Both the position numbers and the translations under genes were made by a program. A stretch of 44,000 bases of DNA from Liolophura sinensis (taxonomy: Eukaryota > Mollusca > Polyplacophora > Chitonida > Chitonidae): NCBI RefSeq assembly GCF_032854445.1, contig NW_027018307.1, positions 1-44,000 on the forward strand, read 5' to 3'. A model generated the notes under the pieces. That model was not told where the DNA came from and searched no databases. It saw nothing but the letters and a program-made list of their open reading frames with translations. Below are positions 20,092 to 31,368 of this stretch, piece after piece; the stretch's first letter is position 1; each line of letters starts with the position of its first letter.

Positions 20092-23000
20092 TAATTCAAA
20101 ACGGTGAATATAAAGGCGCTAGACGCTGGTTAAGCGGGAATAGACAAAGTCATGAACCAGAGCGCCGGAGATTCTGGACGTTCTGTCCATATTTACTGAC
20201 AAGAGAATTATACTCATTGTAAATCTGAAGAAAATTAGGGTGAAGGAGTGAAAGACACACTTAGTGGTTTGCTTGTCACTTTGAGTATGGCTCTTCCAAG
20301 TGATATTTTTCATGCTGTAGAAAAAACTAAAAAATTACTGTAGCTAACAAAAATACAGTGTACGTCATGTACTTAACAATGGAAGCTTTGACATTGTAGT
20401 CAAAATTCGCCACCTTTTATAACACAAGCCGCTGATAATTGATTTATACACTCAAAGATCTGGGGATTTTCCGAGTGATGTTAAATTATGTGCTGAGAAA
20501 CAAGTCATATTGACCAATGCTCTGCCTTAATGATTCTACTGTAATGTTTCATAGGTAGCTTTGCCACCATAGTGATTTATTAACTTTACAAAGTGACAAC
20601 TGCTTCAAATTTCCTATACCTGAAAGCTGGCGCTACAACACATGAAATGTTGCAGGTTACATGAAGCCAGGATGTGCATAAAACAGCGTTTTCATTACAT
20701 GATTTAATCAGCATCTTTGATTACAGATTTGCCAGATAACTTTGTCATTTCAAAAGTTGGTGGTATAAAACTTGGCGCAAAGGCAGTCCTGCAGTCACGA
20801 TGTGTGTAACATATTAACTGTGATGACAACAAAGCATTTTGAGGAATTCTAGACCAGTGACGTCTGCTATGTTGCAATTAACATCACTAATTTTCCTACC
20901 TATTTCTGCTCAAGCCATGGTGCCAAGGAGCGTGTGAATTGCTACTACTTACGCATTTACATGAACAGTTAGACTTAAGCCATGACTGAGGAAAATTGAC
21001 AAGAGTGCGTGGTTTAATTGATTGATTAATTTTACAAGAGCTTCTATATTTTGTGTGTGTCCTTTGTGAGTGTCTGAAATTTATTTTGCCTGCAATAATT
21101 TCAAACATTTGCTGTTTCAGAGTGTGTCATGTCACTAGCGTGTCTTCGCCATTTCTGCTCTCTCGTATACCATGGCTACACAGCGGTCGTACGCTAAATT
21201 TGGGCGCCCCTGGTGGTGTGGTAACGCTCACTATTCTTAGATGGAACATTTCTTGAATGTGCTGTGACTACGGTACATCTGCACTCTGATGGCCCTGGTA
21301 CTTGTCATGACAAGGATAAGTATCCAATGAAACAGTTCTCGAATGTGACTTGACTACATGTACTCTGCATTTGGTGTTCAGTGTGATTAATCTGTTACTT
21401 GCGAATATGAACGTCAGAACAGATATGCGTAAACCAGCCGTCAGCCAAGATGGACGTTCCAGGTCAAGAATCGCAAGGCTGACGCGCCAAGCAACGTTCA
21501 TGACAAGGACAAATCTCCTGTCAAAATGCACGGCTGACGCACCAAACGACGTTCATGACAAGGACAAATCTCCTATCAGTCTCTTCTTGAATATGACGTG
21601 ACTACGCTGTATTTCAACGGTGTTATCATTGGTTCGTGTGGTAACAACAAATCTCTTATGACACTCTTCCCATTTGCCGTGACATAATAGGTTTGTGTTG
21701 GAAAGTGTCTACGAATGTGTTGCTTCTATACAATATCTCTTCTGTGTCTTTCTGCAATGTTCTGCTTGCACCGTTCTCCATTTGTGATTATCTGAAGGGT
21801 GCCCCTTCATTCAGACACACTTGCATAACGGCGATGATTAAGAAAGGTGTGAGTTGTTTCACTGTGTCACTGGTTTGGAATATATTATCACGAGCCATTT
21901 ACCTACCATCAATATTCTGGGATGTGCTGTGCGTGTTTCGGGAATTTCAACTGATGCTGTTTTTGGAATATACCGTGGATCTCATTCGTCGTTATCTCTG
22001 AGAAATATGAAATGTTTGTGTCGAACCGAGACTCCTGTGAAAACTGCTGTGCATGTGATGTTGAATGTAATTCGTTATCGTTGTGGAATATGAAGTGTTG
22101 GTGCCGAATCTCAATGATACCTCATCCAAACTCCACTCTCACCGATGTTTCAATGTGATTTCACTAACTGGATGATCAGTGATAACTGTAATGGACTAGC
22201 ACACACGAGTGTATCACTCTTGTGAAATGTTTTACCTAAGACTATTTTTCCCTCAAATTCAGGCCCATGTTGTTGGCATGGAATTAAGGCGGTCTAGCGA
22301 CAGAGTAGTTTCTTGCTATTTTTGGATCTCTCTACATATTCCACCACTTTTTTCAATTTTCATTTTCAGGAAGGTGCTCTCGGTATTTTGAATGCTTGCT
22401 GGTTAGTATGTTAATGCTAAATCAACATTTGATTCGTATGAAATATGTGCATTTGTTTACACATTACTTACTGGTGCTTAAATATATGTAGCATTTTCAT
22501 GCAAAGAAACATGGCTTAAATAGTTTCTTGCTTATTAAAAGTGTTTTACATATTCTTTGTTTCATCTGTCACTCTCAGGAAGATGCTGTTGGTGTGTTTT
22601 TAATACTCATTGATGAACTAGTGTATTAATATTTTGAAATGTTTAACCAAAGCCTAATTTCCATCAAATTGACGAACATGTTGTTGGTATTGAATCAAAG
22701 CAGCCTAGTTCCAAAAAGTTTCTTGCTATTTTTAATTGCAATACAGGCTCCCTCATTTTTTCAACTTTTCACTTTCTGGAAGGTGCTCTTGGTGTTTTGA
22801 ATACTTATGGATTAGCACACCATGGAAATGCCAAATCATCATTTGATTCTTATAATATATATGCTTTTGACAACAAACCTACTGGTGCTTAAATACATGA
22901 CACATTTCCATGCATTTAAATGTTGTTTAAATAGTTTCTCGCTGCTTTAGAATTGTTGCACATATTCCTTGTGCACTTTTCACTCTCAGGAAGATGCTGT

Positions 23001-25299
23001 TGGTTTGATCTGAATACTTATTCACTACCACCGCAAAGGTGTTTTGTTGTGATTATATTAAAGCTCTAGCGAATAACCTCCCTTAAATGCACTCTCCAAC
23101 TACTTGAGGAGTAAAGTGTGGTTAGGTGGGACGTGTGAATATGGCTAAAGTCAAATTTTGACATTGAAGCGGGGTATGCTAGTTGAAGAACTACCCTCAG
23201 AACAAACCTCAATTTTGTGAAGTAATCTAAACAGCCGCTGGTATAATTTTTCAGCCAGTCTGAGGAAATCTAAATATCTCTTAAAGAAGTACATGTGTGT
23301 GTAGGCTTACACCGATCTCACTTTACATGATATGTGCTGTAGTGATAGAAGGGAGGTAATTCAGTGCAGACGTGTTCCTTGGGGTCTCTGATGACAAGAA
23401 AGTTTTTACAGTTCATATTCTCACCTCTATTCCTTACATTTCAGGCAAAAAAAGCGTCCTTAAAATGGGACAGGTTAAATTGCTTGTAGCTTTAGTCTTT
23501 TTTGATGCCAAATATTAATTTTCATTTCTCACAAACATTCACTCTGTACAAATCGTTGTTAAAATGCATGGATGTGTTTTTTCCCACCACAACAAAGTCT
23601 GATACCCGGGCAACATACAAGTAAGATGTTCACTGTATCTTCAGCCGGCCACTCATAAAATCATACACTCTGTTTCTGTGTAATCCATATGAGGAAACAC
23701 GTAAAAAGTTAACTGAAATGGTGTGTCACCAGGATAGAACATTCGCGAATAGGAGTCTAGTAACTCCCGAGTTTATACATTGTATGTATTCTGAACCTGA
23801 ATGACAGAGTCACGGCACCCAACACTATTGGGGTGTTAATGTTAGACAAGTGGTGTGTGCATAGATTTTGATAAAGATGCTGAAAACTTCGCCAGTCGTG
23901 TATTAGGCTGTTATCTTGTCTTACACATGAAAAGACTGCAGCATCAGGGTAAAATCAGATCACCAACGAGAGAGGGCTAGTTGGTAAATGGTCACACGAA
24001 AGAAGCCGAAAATCGGACCTCTTGTCAATTTACCCCAATTAGGTTATTATTCTGACTGTTAACATAAATGCTTACATAGTAGACTCAGTTACACTACGTT
24101 GGCATATCTGGCGATTATGGACCTGGAACGTCCTTATGAGTTGACGGTTGATATACGAACGCCTGTTTAGACAGCATATATTGTGATATTTGGTTATTCA
24201 TCCGCAGTGATTAATGTTAAGTGACCCGGCTTTTGCGTAAAGATGTGCTTTTCCTTGATACAAATGTAGCTTTGCATCGATGGATGGAACTATTTTCTGA
24301 TTGAACACCAGTGCCTTTTAGTAGAGGAACAATGCTTGACTGACTTAATCTGGCGACTATCTTATCTCAGAGTAGTACTCCAAGGAAGATAAGTCAGCAT
24401 GGTTGACGAATGCACCTCAAACAATACAGAACAAGAGTTATATACAGGTGTCAAGTTTTCATACACATCATAAATAACAAAGTTTTCCTCTATGATATCC
24501 AGAGAAATAGGCAGGTATTCACAAGATATTTTCTACACTAGACGCTTACCCGTTTCGACAGAAAAGAATTAATCAGGTAAGCAAGATAATGTAGCATCCT
24601 CTGACTTGTTACATAGTATTTTATTGACCTTTTGTCATTCAGTACTAAATGCCCCATGATCCTGTACATGTACTTAAACACTACTAGATACCATTACTAA
24701 CAATTTAACTTTTGTTTAACAAATACACAGTAAATCTACATCAACAACTTGAATGTGTGTGACCAACGATTGCATATATTATCGACAAGGTTCACAAATA
24801 CAGAAAATGTCAATGACAACCATCATATCTGAACAAACAAAATAAACCTCATTATACAAGGAATGTACATAAAATATCACCGTGCTACATGTATGCATAA
24901 AATCAAAATGTCAGACCTGGAATCCGTGTACAATGGCATAACGTTGCAAACATGTGTGATACAGATTTGGCTGAGAAAAACGTTCATCATAAGACTAGGA
25001 CTATCTACTTAGTCGCTAGGCTTGGGCTAGCCATTCGCCACATTTGTTTTGGCTAATATAGTTTCTGTGTGGCGAAAGAAAAATTGGCGTCCCTTCGCCA
25101 CAGTGGCGAAAGCAAATGAATGCCTTTCAGCTTCAGTTGTTTAGGTTTAAATTTCGTAAATTTACTCAAATTTAACGTTGGATCCAGAATCAAGAAGGAA
25201 TATTTGACTTCAGTGTAAAAGAACTTGGTTATGAAAACAAGAAAGTTTATAAAGAGCATTTAAAATCGGATATGCCTTGAGGCAGGTGACGAAAATTTG

Positions 25300-25760
25300 A
25301 CCCGCATTTAATTAGCATTCAGATTATGCGGGCCTGAAATTACTTTTAATTTACTTTCAAAATATAATATAAAAAAAAAATGCCGACCACCCCGACCAGC
25401 AATCGTCCATGCCGTCTTCCAGTCTTTGTGAGCGAGACAGAACACGTCACAGAACGCGTAACCCAGAAGTTTTGCCTTCAAGCACGCACTCACTCACGTG
25501 TATGTCAAAATGGCGGCCTATACTGACCGCGTCATTGACTGAGTCATTGTCGATGACTGCCATCTTCGGAGATCTCCGTGAGATTTCTGGGCTGATTAGG
25601 TCAAGTTTATTAGCTATGGATGTTTTTTTGTAACCGTTATTTTGTATAATTCCCATTCATTGTCTGAAGTCAAAAAATACTGAAAGATTGCTTTCGTATG
25701 TGTAATTAAGACGCAGACTACGTCATCTGCCATATTGCAGTCGTGCTGGTCGTGTTGCCC
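25300..25760 (-). promoter_or_regulatory. Promoter-like segment in copy 3 (weak)
   Basis: CpG-richer sequence with ATGs in good context on both strands: aaaatggcggcc at 25510 (plus), aagatggcagtc at complement 25563, and atatggcagatgacg at complement 25733. The last opens 39 codons starting MADDVVCVLITHTKAIFQYF and continues beyond the copy 2 stop. A CRE-like tgacgtag is present. No splice partner was found. Confidence 0.22.
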
Positions 25761-26941
25761 TTGATATGGTCTAACAAAGACGAAACGAGACAAATTATTT
25801 AGATTTATGAAATATTCTTCCAAAAATATCTTCAAAGTTAACTGCATTATATCAGTCTTTATAGATCAGCTAGGAGCTACAATCCGACAAGAACTAAACG
25901 GTGTGTTACCGAGGGGCAGATGACCTCTGAATCTTACCTGTAACACAGACGAGACGACCAGTCTGGCGTACATCCGGTCTCATGCTCCCGATCAACCAAT
26001 CGAAACGATCGTTTTACTCAGTGTCAACGCACATGTTGGAGGATTCTCCTACTGTTTAACACCTAAGAGTTATGTTCCTTAGAACAACATTGCTAATTAC
26101 CTACGACCGCTACAGTCGCAGACGATCAGACAGATCATGTTTCGTAATTCTCGTCTTCTACCATGTAATTAGGAATGCATAATTGTTGTAAGGAAAATGC
26201 AATTTTTAGTGGACTCTTGATAGAACTTTGTCTTATCAGATGACATTGCGTAAATCAGTAGATTTGATTCTCAAAAAAATTGTTATTATGTAATTGTAAA
26301 CGAGCACAGCCTTACCAAAAATCCGTATTGACTTGAGAAGGCTTTATTTTGTGCCACAACATGTCTTTTAGAGGTTTAAAGGTAAAATGTGCTTTGGAGC
26401 TAGTAAATACAGGGTTATATTTTGATCGTTAAAGTACAAATATGGAAATTGCTGTAGAATTCTCGTATGCTGGGTACATTATATTTTTATGTAATAGCAC
26501 TGCAATCCTTACAGAGAATGCCAGTAGTGCAATCATGCACACCATGATTGGCCCATGAAACAATCTATATGAATCCAAATTATAAAGCAACATGATGTCC
26601 TGTCATTTCTTTTAAAGTTTCCTTTGTTTTGTTTTATTTTTGAAAATGTTGGGTGCTGGAAGGTGGAACCTTTTGAGCAACTGAGACCAGTAGTCCATAG
26701 TTCAGATGCATACCATTATTGTATTTTGTTTGGTGTTGCTGGCTGCTTTCTTAATATTTTATCGTATATATTAAATGTACACTTAATATTCATTAAAAAT
26801 GATATGTTACAAACCAAGCACTACAGTGTACGTGGTTGAATAGTCCGTTCACCTCTACCTAAATAATCAAATTTGGCGACTAAATTTATATTGGAAATGA
26901 CACTATTCCTTTTCGCTTGGGTCCACACATTTAATTATCAA

Positions 26942-26971
26942 ATTAATAATAATAATAATAATAATAACAAC

Positions 26972-27009
<38 letters not shown>

Positions 27010-27027
27010 TAATAATAATAATAATAT
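26942..27027 (+). repeat. (TAA)n microsatellite, end of copy 3
   Basis: About 86 bases of TAA/CAA triplets. Homology to copy 2 stops at its end. Confidence 0.9.
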
Positions 27028-27576
27028 CTTCATTTATCGAAAAAAAGCAACAACATAACCAACAGTGCTGTCCCCGCAACTTTCCCAACCAACAAGCGAA
27101 GTAGGGTAGTGGGAGACAATAGGGGCGTCTTCAGAGTTTTGTGGACGTTGTTGTTGGTATAATTAAGGTTCCGTTGTCAGCGCTGGGAAGCATAATGATT
27201 TCCCTGCTCCAGTGGTCCGGCGCAGAAAAACATCTTTTCCCTTTATAATTGCTTGCTGACACTGTCTGTGATATGTGTGCAGCTCCTATATCCCGAATTT
27301 CAGACAAACAAGGGCCTCGGTTTGTCTGCTCATTTCCTCGCATTCGTGTTCTTCGGTCGACGTCTTGCTTCTGCAAGTTCTTGCTTGATGATGAATATTA
27401 ATGAAGACACACCCCCTATTTCAACCAATGAAAATTTGTAGTCTTCTGCGAAGGCATTTTTCTCGTACTGAGCGTTCATTGGCTAACACTGATTAAATCA
27501 CTGTCCACTTGCATACGAATGTGATGCGTTTGTCAATAGACCGATAACCGGTGGGTTAGGACGGTTTGGTTTAGAG
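27028..27576. other. Single-copy flank right of copy 3, CCAAT boxes
   Basis: Two CCAAT-type boxes (caaccaatg at 27422, cattggcta at 27477) precede the TATA element at 27581. No coding exon recognised. Confidence 0.35.
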
Positions 27577-27580
27577 AGAA

Positions 27581-27718
27581 TATATAAGATAAGGAGCTGA
27601 TTTCTTTCCGAGGGGTTAGTCTGGATTAAGGCTGATCATGCACGTTTTTTTATTTTTATTGTTTGCGATTCCATCTCACTTTCACCTGCATTGTTCTAGT
27701 CATTTAATAACGTCATAG
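27581..27718 (+). CDS. TATA promoter and 26-codon signal-peptide ORF
   Basis: TATATAAG at 27581-27588, a likely start site near 27611, a leader of about 27 bases, then ATG at 27638. The ORF reads MHVFLFLLFAIPSHFHLHC and a few more residues to TAG at 27716-27718. The layout (CCAAT boxes, TATA, short leader, perfect signal peptide) is what a small secreted-protein gene looks like. But the peptide is only 26 residues, and I found no good donor inside it, so it may be a truncated or dead first exon. Confidence 0.3.
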
Positions 27719-27856
27719 CCTTGTATGCTTCGGTGACCAACGCAAGCAACTAAATCTATGCGTCGAAACAAACTGACTGTATTAGTATTAATATATCCTT
27801 CGCGCACATTGGTATATATACGAATTGTTTAAAGTTAGCAAATCGTCAATACACCA

Positions 27857-28045
27857 TTAAGTATAATTGAAAGCACCGGGATTACACTTTACTGGTTTCT
27901 GCACATAGTCGTATTCATGCGAGGCCAGGTACAGGTTAGCCAAAAGGGGGCCACAATATGTACCCAGCGGAATAGCTAACAGAGGGTGATACATGGTTTC
28001 TCGAAATTTCCCATAATTGTTATAAATCAAACACTCGATGAACAA
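27857..28045 (-). pseudogene. Reverse-transcriptase fragment (retroelement relic)
   Basis: Reads LLAIPLGTYCGPLLANLYLA then SHEYDYVQK. This is the RT motif seen as G-I-P-M-G-T-N-C-A-P-L-L-A-D-L-x-L-x-S-Y-E in a family of animal retroelements I would place near Penelope-like elements, though the class is uncertain. The catalytic Y-x-D-D motif is not present, because the frame stops first. No other part of the element was found nearby. Confidence 0.55.
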
Positions 28046-29273
28046 CGAAACATGCCATGAATGGTAAACCTTATATGTTTTACTTTTTCAAACGACAGTC
28101 AATTCTTTTTCGTGGTTTGCTTACGGTACGGTAGTCGACTAACATACCTTAGACGGTTAAGGGAGTACGAGCCCTGAGCATTTTGCTGCGTCATGTCGAT
28201 CGCCGCAAACAAAAACGCACACGTGATGACAGATCAGTTAAGTTGCTTAGAACATAATATAATGAGTCAAGTGTAAAGACACCAATAACAACCAGTCTAT
28301 GACTGGAGACTATGCCTTTTACACACGGCATCCAGCTTCAACTAAGCGCCTGTTTCTCTTCCATGCATGGAACAGCCCTTGTGGACTTTCGATATTAAAG
28401 ATAAATACAAACCGTACGATATATAGTAAACCTTTATAACTTTGCAGTGTTGTCTATGGTATATGTCGTCATTGTAATCTATCTATGCGTCGAAACAGAC
28501 ATTCGTATACCAGCCGTCAACTAACAAGGACGTTCCAGGTCAATCGCAAGGCCAATTCCCCAAAACGAAGCATAACACAAACCACCAAAGAACTAAGAAA
28601 GTATATAAAGTACGGAATTGTGCAAAGAGAAGCAGTGAACAGTTTTGAATGATGTTGGAAAACGCAAGGTATGTTCTAGGCGACTGAGTGAAATCAGTAT
28701 TCAAATCGTGTACCACGCTAGAATATCAGTTGTCCATAACAAAATATGTATCCCAGCTGCTCTTTGATTGCACCTGTTCATATACACAACGTGGAGATAT
28801 AATCCAGCACGATGAACATACCGTCCCTAGTCCCGGGTTAAACGGAATTGGACCCAGAGATTCTCACGCTCTGTCCATATTTACATACAAGAGAATTATA
28901 CTTATTGTGAAACTCCTTAACACAATGGAATAACTTTATCACACTAGTTTTTCAGTAATAACTTTTGATGTGGATTGAAATCGCCAAAAAAACACACAGG
29001 ATGTAAGAAATGCTATAAGGCGAGATACATGTATGTACACGCCATATGCACGACCCCGTCCGTATATTGCTGTTTAAGTAAGGAGTCAAAACTAAAACTA
29101 TCACTCTTGTCGTAAAGTCTGCGAGAGATGAAATCGTTTGGTCTTCGTACAAATATAGGTCCCGATAAGATGTACCGTCTGTACAGTCTGTGGTTTCCTT
29201 TAAATCCAACGAAGGTGGGTAAATATCTTTCACAGCCTCTGCTATATACGGACTGTTTAAAACCAGCAGGTGA
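28046..29273. other. No gene; contains diverged copy of the 11.9-12.2 kb sequence
   Basis: 28480-28930 aligns with 11930-12290 and carries the motif tatgcgtcgaaacagacatt plus aaggacgttccaggtca. The rest is not recognised. Confidence 0.4.
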
Positions 29274-29410
29274 CTGTATTAGAGCGTAACCCCTTTACGG
29301 TATGTGTATTAGACCGTAACCTTTTTACGGTATGTGTATTAGAGTGTAACCCTTTTACGGTATGTGTATTAGACTGTATCCCTTTTACGGTATGTGTACT
29401 AGCGTGTAAA
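29274..29410 (+). repeat. 30-bp minisatellite, about 4.5 units
   Basis: The unit reads tgtattagaccgtaaccctt then ttacggtatg. Each unit contains an inverted pair ACCGTAA/TTACGGT, perfect in the second unit (29309-29327). Confidence 0.88.
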
Positions 29411-29930
29411 CCATACTGCTTTAAAGTAAAAGAAAGCTAAACTATGAAGTAAGGCTCAACATACAGACAAATGAAAACTATGCGCAAAAATACTTTCATT
29501 TATTTCTACAGATTTTTTTGAGAGCGTTGAAAGGCATTCAAATATTTGAATACTATGGTCAGCCTTATGAGCCATACTGACTGAACTCTGAGATCAGATC
29601 ACCTTTTTTCTGATGTTCACCAGAAGAAAGCAATTTTTGATAACATTATTTCAGTAATCTTTTTCTCATGGGTAAAAACAGTTATTACAACGTTCAGTGT
29701 CGTTATAAGAATTGGAAAAGCTCCATGTGACGTCATAGTTCCTAAACTCTGGTAGTATGGTCCATAAAGCCTGACATAGAATTCAAATGTTTGGACGACT
29801 TTAACTCTTTTTACAAAAATCTAAATAAATAAATATATAAATGAAAGTATATTTATGCAAAATGTTAAGTGGTATATTTAGTGATGCCTACTTGTAGAAG
29901 TGTTTTCCTTTAATTCTACGGCTCTCAAAC
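29405..29930. mobile_element. Foldback element / MITE with long imperfect inverted arms
   Basis: The left arm (about 29405-29580) and right arm (about 29750-29930) are reverse complements at moderate identity. Shared blocks are atactttcattta, gattttt, attcaaat.tttgaat and ggtcagccttatg/ggctttatggacc. The ~170-base centre has no gene. Outer ends are not sharp, so target-site duplications could not be assigned. Confidence 0.55.
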
Positions 29931-30295
29931 GGAAAACCCCAACTGCTTACCGGATTTCACAACGGGGACAACCAATTTTACGCTGCCTAACAGCTTATAG
30001 ACTGACAAAATTTAATGCGCAGATCCGACGTATAAAGACCGATGATGTCAGAGTATATGCTGAATATGTAACCTAATACATCTGCAGGTATAGGTAGGTA
30101 TCCCCGGGTTGTCATCTGATCCATCTGGTTATACTAGGTAAATTATGACGTCAAGTAAGTGTATGTAGTCGGGCGATGGCCTTGTTGTTTTGCATTGGGC
30201 ATTATATACGTGTCTGTCGTGTAATGTGACAAAACTGGGACCACGCTTTTTCAATAGAAAAGCTATTTTACCAAGGTAAGAGACCCTGGCTACAC

Positions 30296-30560
30296 TGAAA
30301 AATTTATCTGTTAATTTTAACAGCAAGTCAGTTGTCCGAGTGATGCTTGAATGTATTCTACGGTTGAAGCAGACAGTCCTGTTAAATATAGCATATTTAT
30401 TCTGTTAATTCCACGTACGGATTGTATTATACATGTATATAGACTAACAGGATATTATGCTAAATATGAGAGAATATTGTGTTATAAAAACAGAATACAT
30501 TCTGCCATTACTCAGAAAACATACTTTCTGTTAAAATTAACGGATAAATTTGTTGTGTGT
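30296..30560. repeat. Inverted repeat with ~65-bp arms
   Basis: Left arm 30296-30360 contains aatttatctgttaattttaa; right arm 30490-30555 is its reverse complement with substitutions. The arms also share gaatgtattct. Probably a small MITE or a solo foldback. Confidence 0.6.
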
Positions 30561-30949
30561 AAGATTTTACACTACATATTCTTCAAGATTATTTCACTGA
30601 ATCTTCACAAATTGCGGAAGAAAATATAACACTATCGCTGACGTTTCAACACATTTTGACCATCTCTAGGTTGTTTGAATATGAAAATATCTATTTTCAT
30701 TGAACTACCCTAAATTAATGATGTGTTTCCATTGCTTTGTGTTTTAACATTTACCTGACTGATAAATCACTTGAACCATACTAGAAAATGGTTTATTATA
30801 TGCAATGTTTTAAACCTAGGCCAGATTAACAGTCAACAATAAAACTGAAGAACGTGTCAAATTTACACATTACTTTATGACATCGATGTGCATTATTTAC
30901 CTATATCCGTTACCTTGTTCTTAATTTATATATTTATTTTTTGATTGCC

Positions 30950-31075
30950 TTTTTTGCACCGTACTTAAGAATATTTCACTTATACGACGGCTGCGAGAAT
31001 TATGGCGGGGGAAACCTACGACCATTGGCAGGTTTCTGCAAGACTTCCTCAGCATGAGCTCGACATGAACACACA
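30950..31075 (-). mobile_element. SINE fragment, antisense
   Basis: Reads caccgtacttaagaatattt, cacttatacgacggctgcga, cgaccattggcaggt and agcatgagctcgacatgaac. The tRNA-like head is missing. Confidence 0.7.
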
Positions 31076-31246
31076 GCCACCTCACTCGTACCTTGTTCTT
31101 GAAGATGGCTGCTCATGGTATATGTGCATGAAGTTGCTGTAGGGCTGAGGATATAGACATATTTTAACCAAATAAATTGACAGGAATGCAGTAAACACAT
31201 AACTTTTGAATATTGTTGAGTGTTTGAATGTTATAAGAAGTTGCCT

Positions 31247-31368
31247 TACTTACCGATATTTTTCCCCTGGGCTCTGCCCGGTTTCCACCCACCATAATGC
31301 TGGCCACAGTTATATAAGGGAAATATTCTTGAGTACGTCGTAAAACACCAATCAAATACCAATGTTTT
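31247..31368 (+). mobile_element. SINE 3' part, sense
   Basis: Shares ctgggctctgcccggtttcc, ccaccataatgctggcca and attcttgagtacgtcgtaaa. Lies in opposite orientation to the copy at 30950-31075. Confidence 0.7.

Larger units (their letters stand above)
20088..27027 (+). repeat. Segmental duplication, copy 3 (~6.9 kb)
   Basis: Collinear with copy 2 from gatctaattcaaaacggtg to the (TAA)n tract. It keeps the ~120 bases that copy 2 lost near 13870 (here about 21785-21905). It contains the same periodic blocks, the palindrome cluster and the CpG-richer segment at 25300-25760. No confident gene. Confidence 0.88.

Noticed and set aside
29274-29410. Regular short repeats resembling a CRISPR array
   Set aside because: Units are head-to-tail without unique spacers, in a eukaryotic genome.
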